Shown here one piece after another: positions 8,741-14,946 of a stretch of 28,229 nt of DNA (the first letter of the stretch is position 1; every line of letters starts with the position of its first letter). The stretch comes from Mayfieldus profundus (lineage in GTDB: Bacteria > Actinomycetota > Thermoleophilia > Solirubrobacterales > 70-9): positions 1-28,229 of the forward strand of contig JBBPIM010000026.1 in assembly GCA_038040325.1 (NCBI GenBank), read 5' to 3'. The notes beneath the pieces were generated by a model. The model searched no databases, was not told the origin of the DNA, and was given only the letters and a program-made list of their open reading frames with translations. The position numbers and the translations under genes were made by a program.

Positions 8741-8758
8741 CTCGGCACCGGAGCCTAT

Positions 8759-8887
8759 TTGCCGCGTTCGCTAGTGCGCGAGCTTGCCGCCGCCCGGGAG
8801 GAGCAGGGAGGACCGCCGCCGCCCGAGGTCGGCGAGATCGCCTCGCGCTACGACTTCGAAGTCGTCGCGCCCTCGGGCGACGCCTGA
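8759..8887 (+). pseudogene. Possible remnant: C-terminal piece resembling a cupin protein
   Basis: In the gap between the DegT and cimA genes, and overlapping the last 40 bases of cimA on the other strand, the plus strand reads about 42 codons ending in GEIASRYDFEVVAPSGDA and a stop. The tail resembles C-termini I associate with small cupin-domain proteins, but no cupin body precedes it: the frame continues only into the antisense of the DegT gene. No start codon with a ribosome site is evident. It may be the residue of a deleted gene or a coincidence. Confidence 0.25.
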
Positions 8888-10470
8888 TCCGCGACGCCGC
8901 CGGCCTGCCCGCGATTCGGCTGGAAGGCGTATTCCAGCGACTCCACCAGTGCCTCCCATGACGCCTCGATGATGTTCTCCGAGACGCCGATCGAGCCCCA
9001 CTCGCGCTCACCGTCGGAGGAGTCCAGAAGAACCCGGGTAACCGCGCCGGTGCCGTGGTCCTCGTCGAGGATGCGCACCTTGTAGTTGGTCAGCTCGATG
9101 TCGGCGAGGTGCGGGTGGCGGTCGCCGATTGCGCCACGCAGCGCCCGGTCGAGGGCATTCACCGGGCCGTTGCCCTCGGCGACCCGCACGTAGCGCTCGC
9201 CCTCGACCCAGATCTTGATCGTGGCCTCGGTCTGGATGCGGCCGTCCTCGCGCTTCTCGGTCAGAACGCGGAAGCTCTCGAGCCGGAACAGCGGCTCGTA
9301 CTCGCCCGCCTCGCGCCGCAGCAGCAGCTCGAAGGAGGCGTCGGCCGCCTCGTAGTGATAGCCCTGATGCTCGCGCTCCTTGAGGCGCTCGAGCGTCCGC
9401 CGGGCGGTCTCGTCGTCGAGGTCGATACCCGCCTGCTCAGCGCGGCTCAGCACCGTTCCCTTGCCCGACAGCTCGGAGACCAGCATCTCGCGGCGGTTGC
9501 CGAACAGCTCCGGGTCGCTGTGCTCGAAGGTGCGCGGGTCCTCGCTCATCCCGGCCACGTGCATGCCCGCCTTGTGGGCGAAGGCGTTGCGGCCGACGTA
9601 GGGCTGGTCGGGGTCCGGCGTCACGTTGCAGATCTCGTCGATGTAGTGGGCGGTCGGCGCCAGGGCCGAGAGCTGCTCGGTCGAGACGACCTCGAACCCC
9701 ATCTTGAGCTGCAGCGCCGGCAGGATCGAGACCAGGTTGGCGTTTCCGGTGCGCTCGCCGTAGCCATTGATCGTGCCCTGCACGAGGCGCGCCCCAGCGT
9801 CCACCGCCGCCAGCGAGTTGGCGACCGCGCACTCGGCGTCGTTGTGGGTGTGGATGCCGACCTCGACCGCGTCGCCCAGCTCGGACACCACGGCCGCAGC
9901 CGCCTCGGCGACCTGCGGGGGCAGACTGGAGCCGTTGGTGTCGCAAAGGGTGACGTTCTCGGCCCCTGCCTCGACCGCCGCCCGCAGGCAGTCCAGCGCG
10001 TAGCCGGAGTCCTCGCGCCAGGCGTCGAAGAAGTGCTCGGCGTCGTAGATCGCCCGCTTGCCCCGCTCGCGCAGGAAGGCGATCGAGTCGCCGATCATCG
10101 CCAGGTTCTCCTCGCGGGAAACCTTGGTCACCTTCTCGAGGTGCAGCGCCCAGGTCTTGCCGACCAGGCATACCGCCGGGGCAAAGCATCCGGCCAGCAC
10201 GCCGAGCGCCTCGTCTTCGGATGCCTCCACGCCGCGGCGGCGGGTCATCCCGAAGGCGCAGATCGTCGCCGTCTCCATCTTTTGCCCGGACAGCAGCTCG
10301 AACAGCTCGGCCTCCTTGGGGTTGGAGCTGGGAAAGCCGGCCTCGATGAAATGCACGCCGAGCCGGTCCAGCGCACGGACCACGCGCAGCTTCTCGCGCG
10401 CCGACAGCGACATGCCATGGCCACCCATGCCGTCGCGCAAGGTCGTGTCGTAGAGCTTCACCTGTTCCAT
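8848..10470 (-). CDS. cimA: (R)-citramalate synthase, LeuA-like family
   Basis: Condenses acetyl-CoA with pyruvate to citramalate, giving a threonine-independent route to 2-oxobutyrate and isoleucine. The 540-residue protein has YDTTLRDG (7-14), FIEAGFPSSNPKEAELF typical of the citramalate-synthase subfamily (2-IPMS and homocitrate synthase differ here), the metal-binding IHTHND segment, DTNGSSLPPQVAEAA and a C-terminal regulatory LeuA-dimer domain. A 20-residue low-complexity tail follows. Oddly, the family's DGxQ Gln is Gly here (LRDGMGGHGM, G16). The ATG at 10470 has an AAAGG-type ribosome site. It lies 119 bases after ilvE on the same strand, and its product feeds the same pathway through leuCD and leuB. 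Confidence 0.88.
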   Translation of the reverse strand: MEQVKLYDTTLRDGMGGHGMSLSAREKLRVVRALDRLGVHFIEAGFPSSNPKEAELFELLSGQKMETATICAFGMTRRRGVEASEDEALGVLAGCFAPAVCLVGKTWALHLEKVTKVSREENLAMIGDSIAFLRERGKRAIYDAEHFFDAWREDSGYALDCLRAAVEAGAENVTLCDTNGSSLPPQVAEAAAAVVSELGDAVEVGIHTHNDAECAVANSLAAVDAGARLVQGTINGYGERTGNANLVSILPALQLKMGFEVVSTEQLSALAPTAHYIDEICNVTPDPDQPYVGRNAFAHKAGMHVAGMSEDPRTFEHSDPELFGNRREMLVSELSGKGTVLSRAEQAGIDLDDETARRTLERLKEREHQGYHYEAADASFELLLRREAGEYEPLFRLESFRVLTEKREDGRIQTEATIKIWVEGERYVRVAEGNGPVNALDRALRGAIGDRHPHLADIELTNYKVRILDEDHGTGAVTRVLLDSSDGEREWGSIGVSENIIEASWEALVESLEYAFQPNRGQAGGVADQASPEGATTSKS

Positions 10471-10503
10471 CTGCTGCCTTTCTAGATTCGGAGGGTCGGG
10501 CGG

Positions 10504-10553
10504 GAGGCCTTTCGGCCCTCGCGCGGCAAGCCGCGCCGGCCGCTAAGCGGCCG
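10504..10553 (-). promoter_or_regulatory. Three consecutive hairpins in the ilvE-cimA gap
   Basis: In minus-strand order: CGGCCGC-TTA-GCGGCCG (10537-10553), GCGCGGC-TT-GCCGCGC (10521-10536) and GGCC-GAAA-GGCC (10506-10517, a GNRA-type tetraloop). All stems are perfect. They lie between ilvE and the cimA ribosome site. None is followed by a U-tract, so simple intrinsic termination is unlikely. The first hairpin holds in its loop the stop codon of a 15-codon reading frame that starts on the ilvE stop. A role in controlling cimA expression is inferred. Confidence 0.6.
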
Positions 10554-10590
10554 CGGTAATTCGCCCGATTGCCTCGAATCCGCGATGCAT
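10543..10590 (-). CDS. Possible leader peptide between ilvE and cimA
   Basis: A 15-codon frame encoding MHRGFEAIGRITAAA. Its ATG overlaps the ilvE stop (TGATG), which would allow translational coupling. The stop TAG falls in the loop of a perfect 7-bp hairpin, the same arrangement as in the leuA leader of this window. It has two Ile codons (ATC, ATT), one Thr codon and an AAA run. Isoleucine is the end product served by cimA, so an attenuator is conceivable. The peptide is much less biased than classical leaders, so this call is tentative. Confidence 0.3.
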   Translation of the reverse strand: MHRGFEAIGRITAAA

Positions 10591-11561
10591 CAGGAGCTGA
10601 CTTTACTCGCTTGCTTTGCTTGTGTCGATTGCGCCCGGGCGTCGGCCTGCGGCTCGACGAAGTCGAGCCACTCGAGGTACTCCTCGGCGCGACCGCACAG
10701 TGCGTCCTCGAATTTCGCCTGCACGTGACGGGTTATCTCGCCCGGCTCGCCGAGATCGTGGTCGTCGATCTCGCGCACCGGCACCAGCTCGGCGGCGGTC
10801 CCCGTAAGGAACACCTCCTCGGCCAGGTAGAGCTCGGCCCGGGCGAGATCGCGCTCCTCGACCTTGTAGCCGAGGTCACGGGCGATCTGGATCACCGACT
10901 TGCGGTTGACCCCGTCGAGGATCGAGGCGGTGTGCGGCGGTGTGATGATCACTCCCTCGCGCACGACGAAGATGTTCTCGCCCGAGCCCTCGCAAACGAA
11001 GCCGCGATCGTCGAGCAAGATCGCCTCGTCGTATCCCGCCTTCGCCGACTCGGTCTTGGCGAGGATCGAGTTGAGGTACTGGCCCGACGCCTTGGCGTGC
11101 GGAATCAGGCTGCCGGAAGAGATGCGCTGCCAGGAGGAGACCTTGGCGCGGATACCGTTGCGCTTGCCCTCCTCCCCTAGATAGGCGCCCCAGGGCCAGA
11201 CGGCGATCATCACGTCAATGGGTGCGTTGGGCGCGTAGAGGCCCATCTCGCCGTAGCCGCGGAAGGCGAGCGGCCGGATGTAGCAGGAGCGCAACCCGTT
11301 GCGGTTGATGAGCTCGTGGGTGGCCGTGCGGATCTCCTCCGTCGTGCGGGGCAGCTCCAGGTAGTACATCTCGGCCGACTTGGCGAGGCGCTCGAGGTGG
11401 TCCCTGTGGCGGAAGATCGCCGGGCCGCGCTCGGTCTCGTAGCAGCGGATTCCCTCGAAGACGCCGGAGCCGTAGTGCAGCCCATGGCTCAGCACGTGGA
11501 CCTTGGCCTCGTCCCAGGGGACGAACTCGCCGTTCAGCCAAATCTGCTCGGCCTTTTCCAT
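10590..11561 (-). CDS. ilvE: Branched-chain amino acid aminotransferase
   Basis: Transfers the amino group between glutamate and the keto acids of valine, leucine and isoleucine. It is a fold-type IV PLP enzyme of 323 residues. Seen: IWLNGEFVPWDEAKVHVLSHGLHYGSGVFEGIR at the N-terminus (in family order), the PLP lysine in IPHAKASGQYLN (K157), and CEGSGENIFVV (190-200). I chose the ATG at 11561 because the family begins here; a longer frame to 11678 would add a non-conserved segment covering the promoter and ribosome site of the divergent gene. CATACT lies eight bases upstream, so the mRNA is probably leaderless. A hydrophilic 15-residue tail ends the protein. cimA follows on the same strand. 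Confidence 0.95.
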   Translation of the reverse strand: MEKAEQIWLNGEFVPWDEAKVHVLSHGLHYGSGVFEGIRCYETERGPAIFRHRDHLERLAKSAEMYYLELPRTTEEIRTATHELINRNGLRSCYIRPLAFRGYGEMGLYAPNAPIDVMIAVWPWGAYLGEEGKRNGIRAKVSSWQRISSGSLIPHAKASGQYLNSILAKTESAKAGYDEAILLDDRGFVCEGSGENIFVVREGVIITPPHTASILDGVNRKSVIQIARDLGYKVEERDLARAELYLAEEVFLTGTAAELVPVREIDDHDLGEPGEITRHVQAKFEDALCGRAEEYLEWLDFVEPQADARAQSTQAKQASKVSS

Positions 11562-11601
11562 GGCGAGGAAGTATGCCCGATGCGTCCAGCCCCGGCGACC
11601 A

Positions 11602-11629
11602 TCGCAACCCGGGTTTCGCAACCCCGGGT
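11602..11629. repeat. Tandem 14-bp direct repeat upstream of the secreted repeat protein
   Basis: TCGCAACCCGGGTT (11602-11615) is followed immediately by TCGCAACCCCGGGT (11616-11629), 12 of 14 positions identical. It occupies the -35 region of a TATAGA -10-like box (11629-11634) that has no recognisable -35 hexamer. This suggests binding of an activator as a tandem dimer, by inference from position only. The ilvE promoter lies just to the left in the opposite direction, so the repeat could affect both genes. Confidence 0.5.
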
Positions 11630-11670
11630 ATAGATTCGGGTTGACCAACCAGGGACAACCAGGAGGACCG

Positions 11671-12399
11671 ATGCTCACCAGGATCCGCAGCCGGCTGACC
11701 TACGCGAACGTGATGGCGACGATCGCTGTCTTCCTCGCCCTGGGCGGAGCGACTATCGCCGCCGTGAAGCTCCCCAAGAAGAGCGTCGGCACCAAGCAGC
11801 TGAAGAACAAGGCGGTCAGCAAGGAAAAGCTGAAGAACAAGGCGGTTTCCTCGAAGAAGCTGGGCGACAAGGCGGTCGGCACGGCGAAGATCGCCGGCTC
11901 GGCGGTGACCAGCAGCAAGATCGCCAGCAATGCGGTTCAGACTTCCGACATCGGCAACGAGCAGGTGACCCGCGCGAAGGTCGCCGACAGCGCGATCCCG
12001 TTCCTGGGGACGCTGCGGTCCGGGCAGGAGTTGCGGGGGAGCTTCAACATAGGGGGGTTCGACGACGGCGCAGGTGCAGGGCAAACCAGTAACGACGGGA
12101 TCACGTTCCAGTTCCCGCTCACGAACGCGCCCAGCTTCAGCCAGGCGAACGTGATCGACATCGCGGGCGGTGACCCGGCTACGGCCAACTGCGGCGGCCT
12201 CAGCGGCGGCAACCAGCAGACGCCACTGGCGACGCCCGGCCAGCTCTGCGTCTACATCACCGGAAAGACGCACCTGGCCCCAGCCAGCGCGGTGGTGATC
12301 GAGAACGTCACTCGGTTGGGATTCGGCCTCGCGGCCGCCTCGGACGACACCATCGGCCAGTACCTCGCGACCGGCCAGTGGGCCGTGACCGCCCCCTGA
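11671..12399 (+). CDS. Secreted protein with ten-residue repeats (Solirubrobacterales-type family)
   Basis: A 242-residue protein of unknown function. An N-terminal signal or anchor (MLTRIRSRLTYANVMATIAV through the ALGG segment, about 1-31) is followed by seven decapeptide repeats (37-106) with Val at 39, 49, 59, 69, 79, 89 and 99 and Leu/Ile/Val at 44, 54, 64, 74, 84, 94 and 104. A C-terminal domain (about 110-242) with two cysteines follows. The lysine-rich repeats become less basic towards the C-terminus. The regular hydrophobic spacing suggests a fibrous, probably oligomeric stalk. The ATG at 11671 has a strong AGGAGG site four bases upstream, unlike most genes here. I associate the N-terminus plus repeat layout with Thermoleophilia, but no function is known to me. 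Confidence 0.85.
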   Translation: MLTRIRSRLTYANVMATIAVFLALGGATIAAVKLPKKSVGTKQLKNKAVSKEKLKNKAVSSKKLGDKAVGTAKIAGSAVTSSKIASNAVQTSDIGNEQVTRAKVADSAIPFLGTLRSGQELRGSFNIGGFDDGAGAGQTSNDGITFQFPLTNAPSFSQANVIDIAGGDPATANCGGLSGGNQQTPLATPGQLCVYITGKTHLAPASAVVIENVTRLGFGLAAASDDTIGQYLATGQWAVTAP

Positions 12400-12410
12400 G
12401 CGGGGCCCCT

Positions 12411-12451
12411 GCGGCGGTTTTGTTGCGTATAGCGCAACAAAGGCGCCGCGA
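12411..12451. terminator. Bidirectional terminator between convergent genes
   Basis: A long hairpin with an inner perfect stem TTTGTTGCG / CGCAACAAA (12419-12427 and 12433-12441, 5-base loop) and an outer stem CGGCG (12412-12416) / CGCCG (12444-12448). It has runs of T on the plus strand and A in the mirror position. It lies between the stop of the secreted repeat protein (12399) and the leuB stop (12470), so it can serve both strands. Confidence 0.7.
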
Positions 12452-12469
12452 GAGATCGCGGCGTCGCAC

Positions 12470-13576
12470 TTAGCCGGACAGCTCCGCCAGCACCGCGTCG
12501 GTCATCTCCCGGGTGCCGACTTCGACCTCCGCGGGCAGATCGGGGATCGGTGGCTCGCCACCGACGCTGGCCAGATCGGGAGTGCGCAGACCCCGCTCCA
12601 GCGCGGCGTCCACCGCCCGCTCCAGCGCCTCTGCCTGGTCGGGCATCTCGAGGCCGTGTCGCAGCATCATCGCCGCCGAAAGCAGGGTCGCGAGCGGATT
12701 GGCGATGCCCTTGCCGGCGATGTCCGGAGCCGAGCCGTGCACGGGCTCGAACAGCCCCGGCCCTTCGCCACCGAGGCTCGCCGAGGGCAGCATCCCCAGC
12801 GACCCTGTCAGCATCGCCGCCTCGTCGCTGAGGATGTCGCCGAACATGTTCTCGGTGACGATCACGTCGAATCGGGCGGGCTCGGATACCAGCTGCATGG
12901 CGGCGTTGTCGACGAGCATGTGTTCGAGCTTCACGTCCGTGTAGCTGCCGGCGACGCGCTCGACCGTCTCGCGCCACAGCCGCGAGGTCTCGAGCACGTT
13001 GGCCTTGTCCACGGAGGTCAGCTGGGCGGCTTCGCGGGAGCCCTCGGCGCGCGTCCTCGCCGCTTCGAACGCGGTGTGGGCGATGCGCTCCACCTCGGCC
13101 ACGGTGTAGCGGCAGTCGTCGTGGGCGGCATCGCCGTCGCGGCCGCTCTCGCCGAAGTAGATGCCGCCGGTCAGCTCGCGCACCACCAGCAGGTCGGTGG
13201 CCTCGATCAGCCCCGGGCGCAACGGGCTGGCGCCGACCAGCGCCGGGCTCGGCCGCACCGGGCGCAGGTTGGCGTAGAGGCCGAGGCCCTTGCGCAGGCC
13301 CAGCAGCCCCTGCTCGGGGCGCGGCGCGTCGGGGTCGGTGGTGTCCCACTTGGGGCCGCCGACAGCTCCCAGCAGCACCGCGTCGGCGCTGCGGCATGAG
13401 TCCAGCACCTCGTCGGTGAGCGCGGTCCCGTGTGCGTCGATCGAGGCCCCGCCGACCAGTTGCTCCGAGTACTCGAAGCTCCCCAGCGCGTCGAGCACCC
13501 GTCGCGCGGCGGCCACGATCTCGGGCCCGATCCCGTCGCCGGGCAGCAGAACGATGCGCGGTACGGCGTTCATCAC
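12470..13576 (-). CDS. leuB: 3-isopropylmalate dehydrogenase
   Basis: Oxidises and decarboxylates 3-isopropylmalate to 2-oxoisocaproate with NAD in the leucine pathway. The 368-residue protein has LLPGDGIGPEI at the N-terminus, GLRKGLGLYANLRPVR (substrate arginines), VTENMFGDILSDEAAMLTGSLG (metal-binding aspartates) and EPVHGSAPDIAGKGIANP (NAD site). The usual length is 350-370. The start may be GTG at 13576, which is better spaced from a GAGG site, or the adjacent ATG at 13573. It is the last gene of the XRE-leuC-leuD-methyltransferase-leuB operon, 28 bases after the methyltransferase, with a terminator hairpin downstream. By family knowledge it could also act on 3-methylmalate in the citramalate route; cimA is in this cluster. 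Confidence 0.97.
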   Translation of the reverse strand: MMNAVPRIVLLPGDGIGPEIVAAARRVLDALGSFEYSEQLVGGASIDAHGTALTDEVLDSCRSADAVLLGAVGGPKWDTTDPDAPRPEQGLLGLRKGLGLYANLRPVRPSPALVGASPLRPGLIEATDLLVVRELTGGIYFGESGRDGDAAHDDCRYTVAEVERIAHTAFEAARTRAEGSREAAQLTSVDKANVLETSRLWRETVERVAGSYTDVKLEHMLVDNAAMQLVSEPARFDVIVTENMFGDILSDEAAMLTGSLGMLPSASLGGEGPGLFEPVHGSAPDIAGKGIANPLATLLSAAMMLRHGLEMPDQAEALERAVDAALERGLRTPDLASVGGEPPIPDLPAEVEVGTREMTDAVLAELSG

Positions 13577-13604
13577 GGCAGAATCCTCGCAGGCGGCGCC
13601 GGGC

Positions 13605-14378
13605 TCAGGGCCGCGCGGCCTCGATGTTGAGACGGACGTACGCCAGCACCAGCGGCTCGCCCATCGCGGCGGCCACGTCGGCTACGAACGGATCGCGCGA
13701 CCCTGACGGCAGCAGCTGCAGGAAAGGGCCGAGGGTCACCACGGCGAGGAAGTCGAGCGGCTCGGTGGGCCGTACCGCCTTGCGCTCTAGCCAGCAGCGA
13801 ACGTCCGCGAAGCCACAGCGCGCAAGCCTTTCCGCCGTGTCCTCGGCGGGGGCGAAGTTCCAGATCCCCTCCATTGCCTCGAAATGCTCGGCGTAGCGCC
13901 GCTGCGCGGCGACAGCCGCGATCGCCTCGCCGAGCCGGGCGACGTTGCCGGCGCCGCCGCACTGGGCGACGAGCCGGCCGCCCGGGCGCAGCGCAGTATG
14001 CAGGGGGCGGAACAGGTTGTCGTGGTCGGCGATCCAGTGAAAGACGGCGTTGGAGAAGACCAGGTCCACCTCCTCGTGAAGGTCGAGCTGCGCGAGGTCG
14101 AGCTCGCGAACATCGGCGCGCTCGCCGAGCGAATCTCGCGCCTTGGCGACCATCGAGGCCGATCCGTCGACAGCGATCACCCGCCCGCGCGGCAGGCGCT
14201 TCAGCAGCAGCGCCGTGACCCGTCCCGAGCCGCAGCCGGCGTCGAGGACGGTCTCGTCGCCGCGCAGCTCGAGGCGCTCCAGCACCTCCTGGGCCCAGCG
14301 GAGCTGGGGGTCCGAGATGCGGTCGTAGACCTCCGCGTCCCAGTCGCGCGGACCCGTGTGCGCGGGCTTCGTCGACAT
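13605..14378 (-). CDS. SAM-dependent methyltransferase, trans-aconitate methyltransferase-like
   Basis: A class I methyltransferase of 257 residues. Motif I is VLDAGCGSGRVTAL (44-57), the acidic motif II residue is D71 in VIAVDGSASMV, and DLVFSNAVFHWIADHDNLFRPL and LRPGGRLVAQ are motifs IV-V. The DWDAEVYDRISDPQ N-terminus and the NAVFHW segment resemble Tam, which methylates trans-aconitate. It sits inside the leucine operon, seven bases after leuD and 28 before leuB. Related enzymes in yeast methylate both trans-aconitate and 3-isopropylmalate, so a carboxyl-methylating role on a leucine-pathway acid or on aconitate by-products is an attractive inference. A generic small-molecule methyltransferase remains possible. 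Confidence 0.85.
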   Translation of the reverse strand: MSTKPAHTGPRDWDAEVYDRISDPQLRWAQEVLERLELRGDETVLDAGCGSGRVTALLLKRLPRGRVIAVDGSASMVAKARDSLGERADVRELDLAQLDLHEEVDLVFSNAVFHWIADHDNLFRPLHTALRPGGRLVAQCGGAGNVARLGEAIAAVAAQRRYAEHFEAMEGIWNFAPAEDTAERLARCGFADVRCWLERKAVRPTEPLDFLAVVTLGPFLQLLPSGSRDPFVADVAAAMGEPLVLAYVRLNIEAARP

Positions 14379-14385
14379 CGGCCGC

Positions 14386-14946
14386 TCAGAGGCTGGTCGT
14401 CACGGGGCCTGCGTCGGCGCCGCTTTGCTCGAAGCGCTCGATCGCGTCGGCGGCCTGCAGCGTGATGCCGATGTCGTCGAGGCCGTGCAAGAGACGGTGC
14501 TTGACCTCCGCGTCGATCTCGAACTCGACCACCCCGCCCGCGTACGTGACTGTCTGGTCGTCGGTGTCGATGCGCGCCTCGCCCGCCTCGGCAACGCCGC
14601 GGCAGTGCTGCTCGTCGAGCACCACCGGGAGCAGGCCGATCTTGGTGCAGTTGACATAGAAGATGTCGGCGAACGAGGGGGCGACGATCGCCTCGAAACC
14701 GAAGTCCTGCAGCGCCCAGGGCGCGTGCTCGCGGGATGAGCCACAGCCGAAGTTGCGCCCGGTGACCAGGATCGGGTTCGGCTCCAGCTCGATCTCCCCG
14801 TCGCGCACCCAGTCGTAGAACAGGAACTCGCCGAAGCCGGTCCGCTCGACCCTCTTCAGGAACTGCTTGGGGATGATCTGGTCTGTGTCGACATCGGCGC
14901 GGTCGAGCACCGAGACCCCGCCCTGAATCACATCCACCGGCCTCAT
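14386..14946 (-). CDS. leuD: 3-isopropylmalate dehydratase small subunit
   Basis: Small subunit of isopropylmalate isomerase, which interconverts 2- and 3-isopropylmalate together with LeuC. Seen: ADVDTDQIIPKQFLKRVERTG, then GRNFGCGSSREHAPWAL (the substrate-recognition loop) and IVAPSFADIFYVNCTKIGLLPV. Length (186 residues) is typical. I chose the ATG at 14946 because it overlaps the leuC stop as ATGA and has AGGGAG five bases upstream; a GTG at 14952 would sit directly against that site. Overlap with leuC indicates translational coupling of the two subunits. Confidence 0.96.
   Translation of the reverse strand: MRPVDVIQGGVSVLDRADVDTDQIIPKQFLKRVERTGFGEFLFYDWVRDGEIELEPNPILVTGRNFGCGSSREHAPWALQDFGFEAIVAPSFADIFYVNCTKIGLLPVVLDEQHCRGVAEAGEARIDTDDQTVTYAGGVVEFEIDAEVKHRLLHGLDDIGITLQAADAIERFEQSGADAGPVTTSL

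Noticed and set aside
11562..11678. N-terminal extension of ilvE
   Set aside because: The extra residues are not part of the family, and they would overlap the promoter and ribosome site of the divergent repeat-protein gene.
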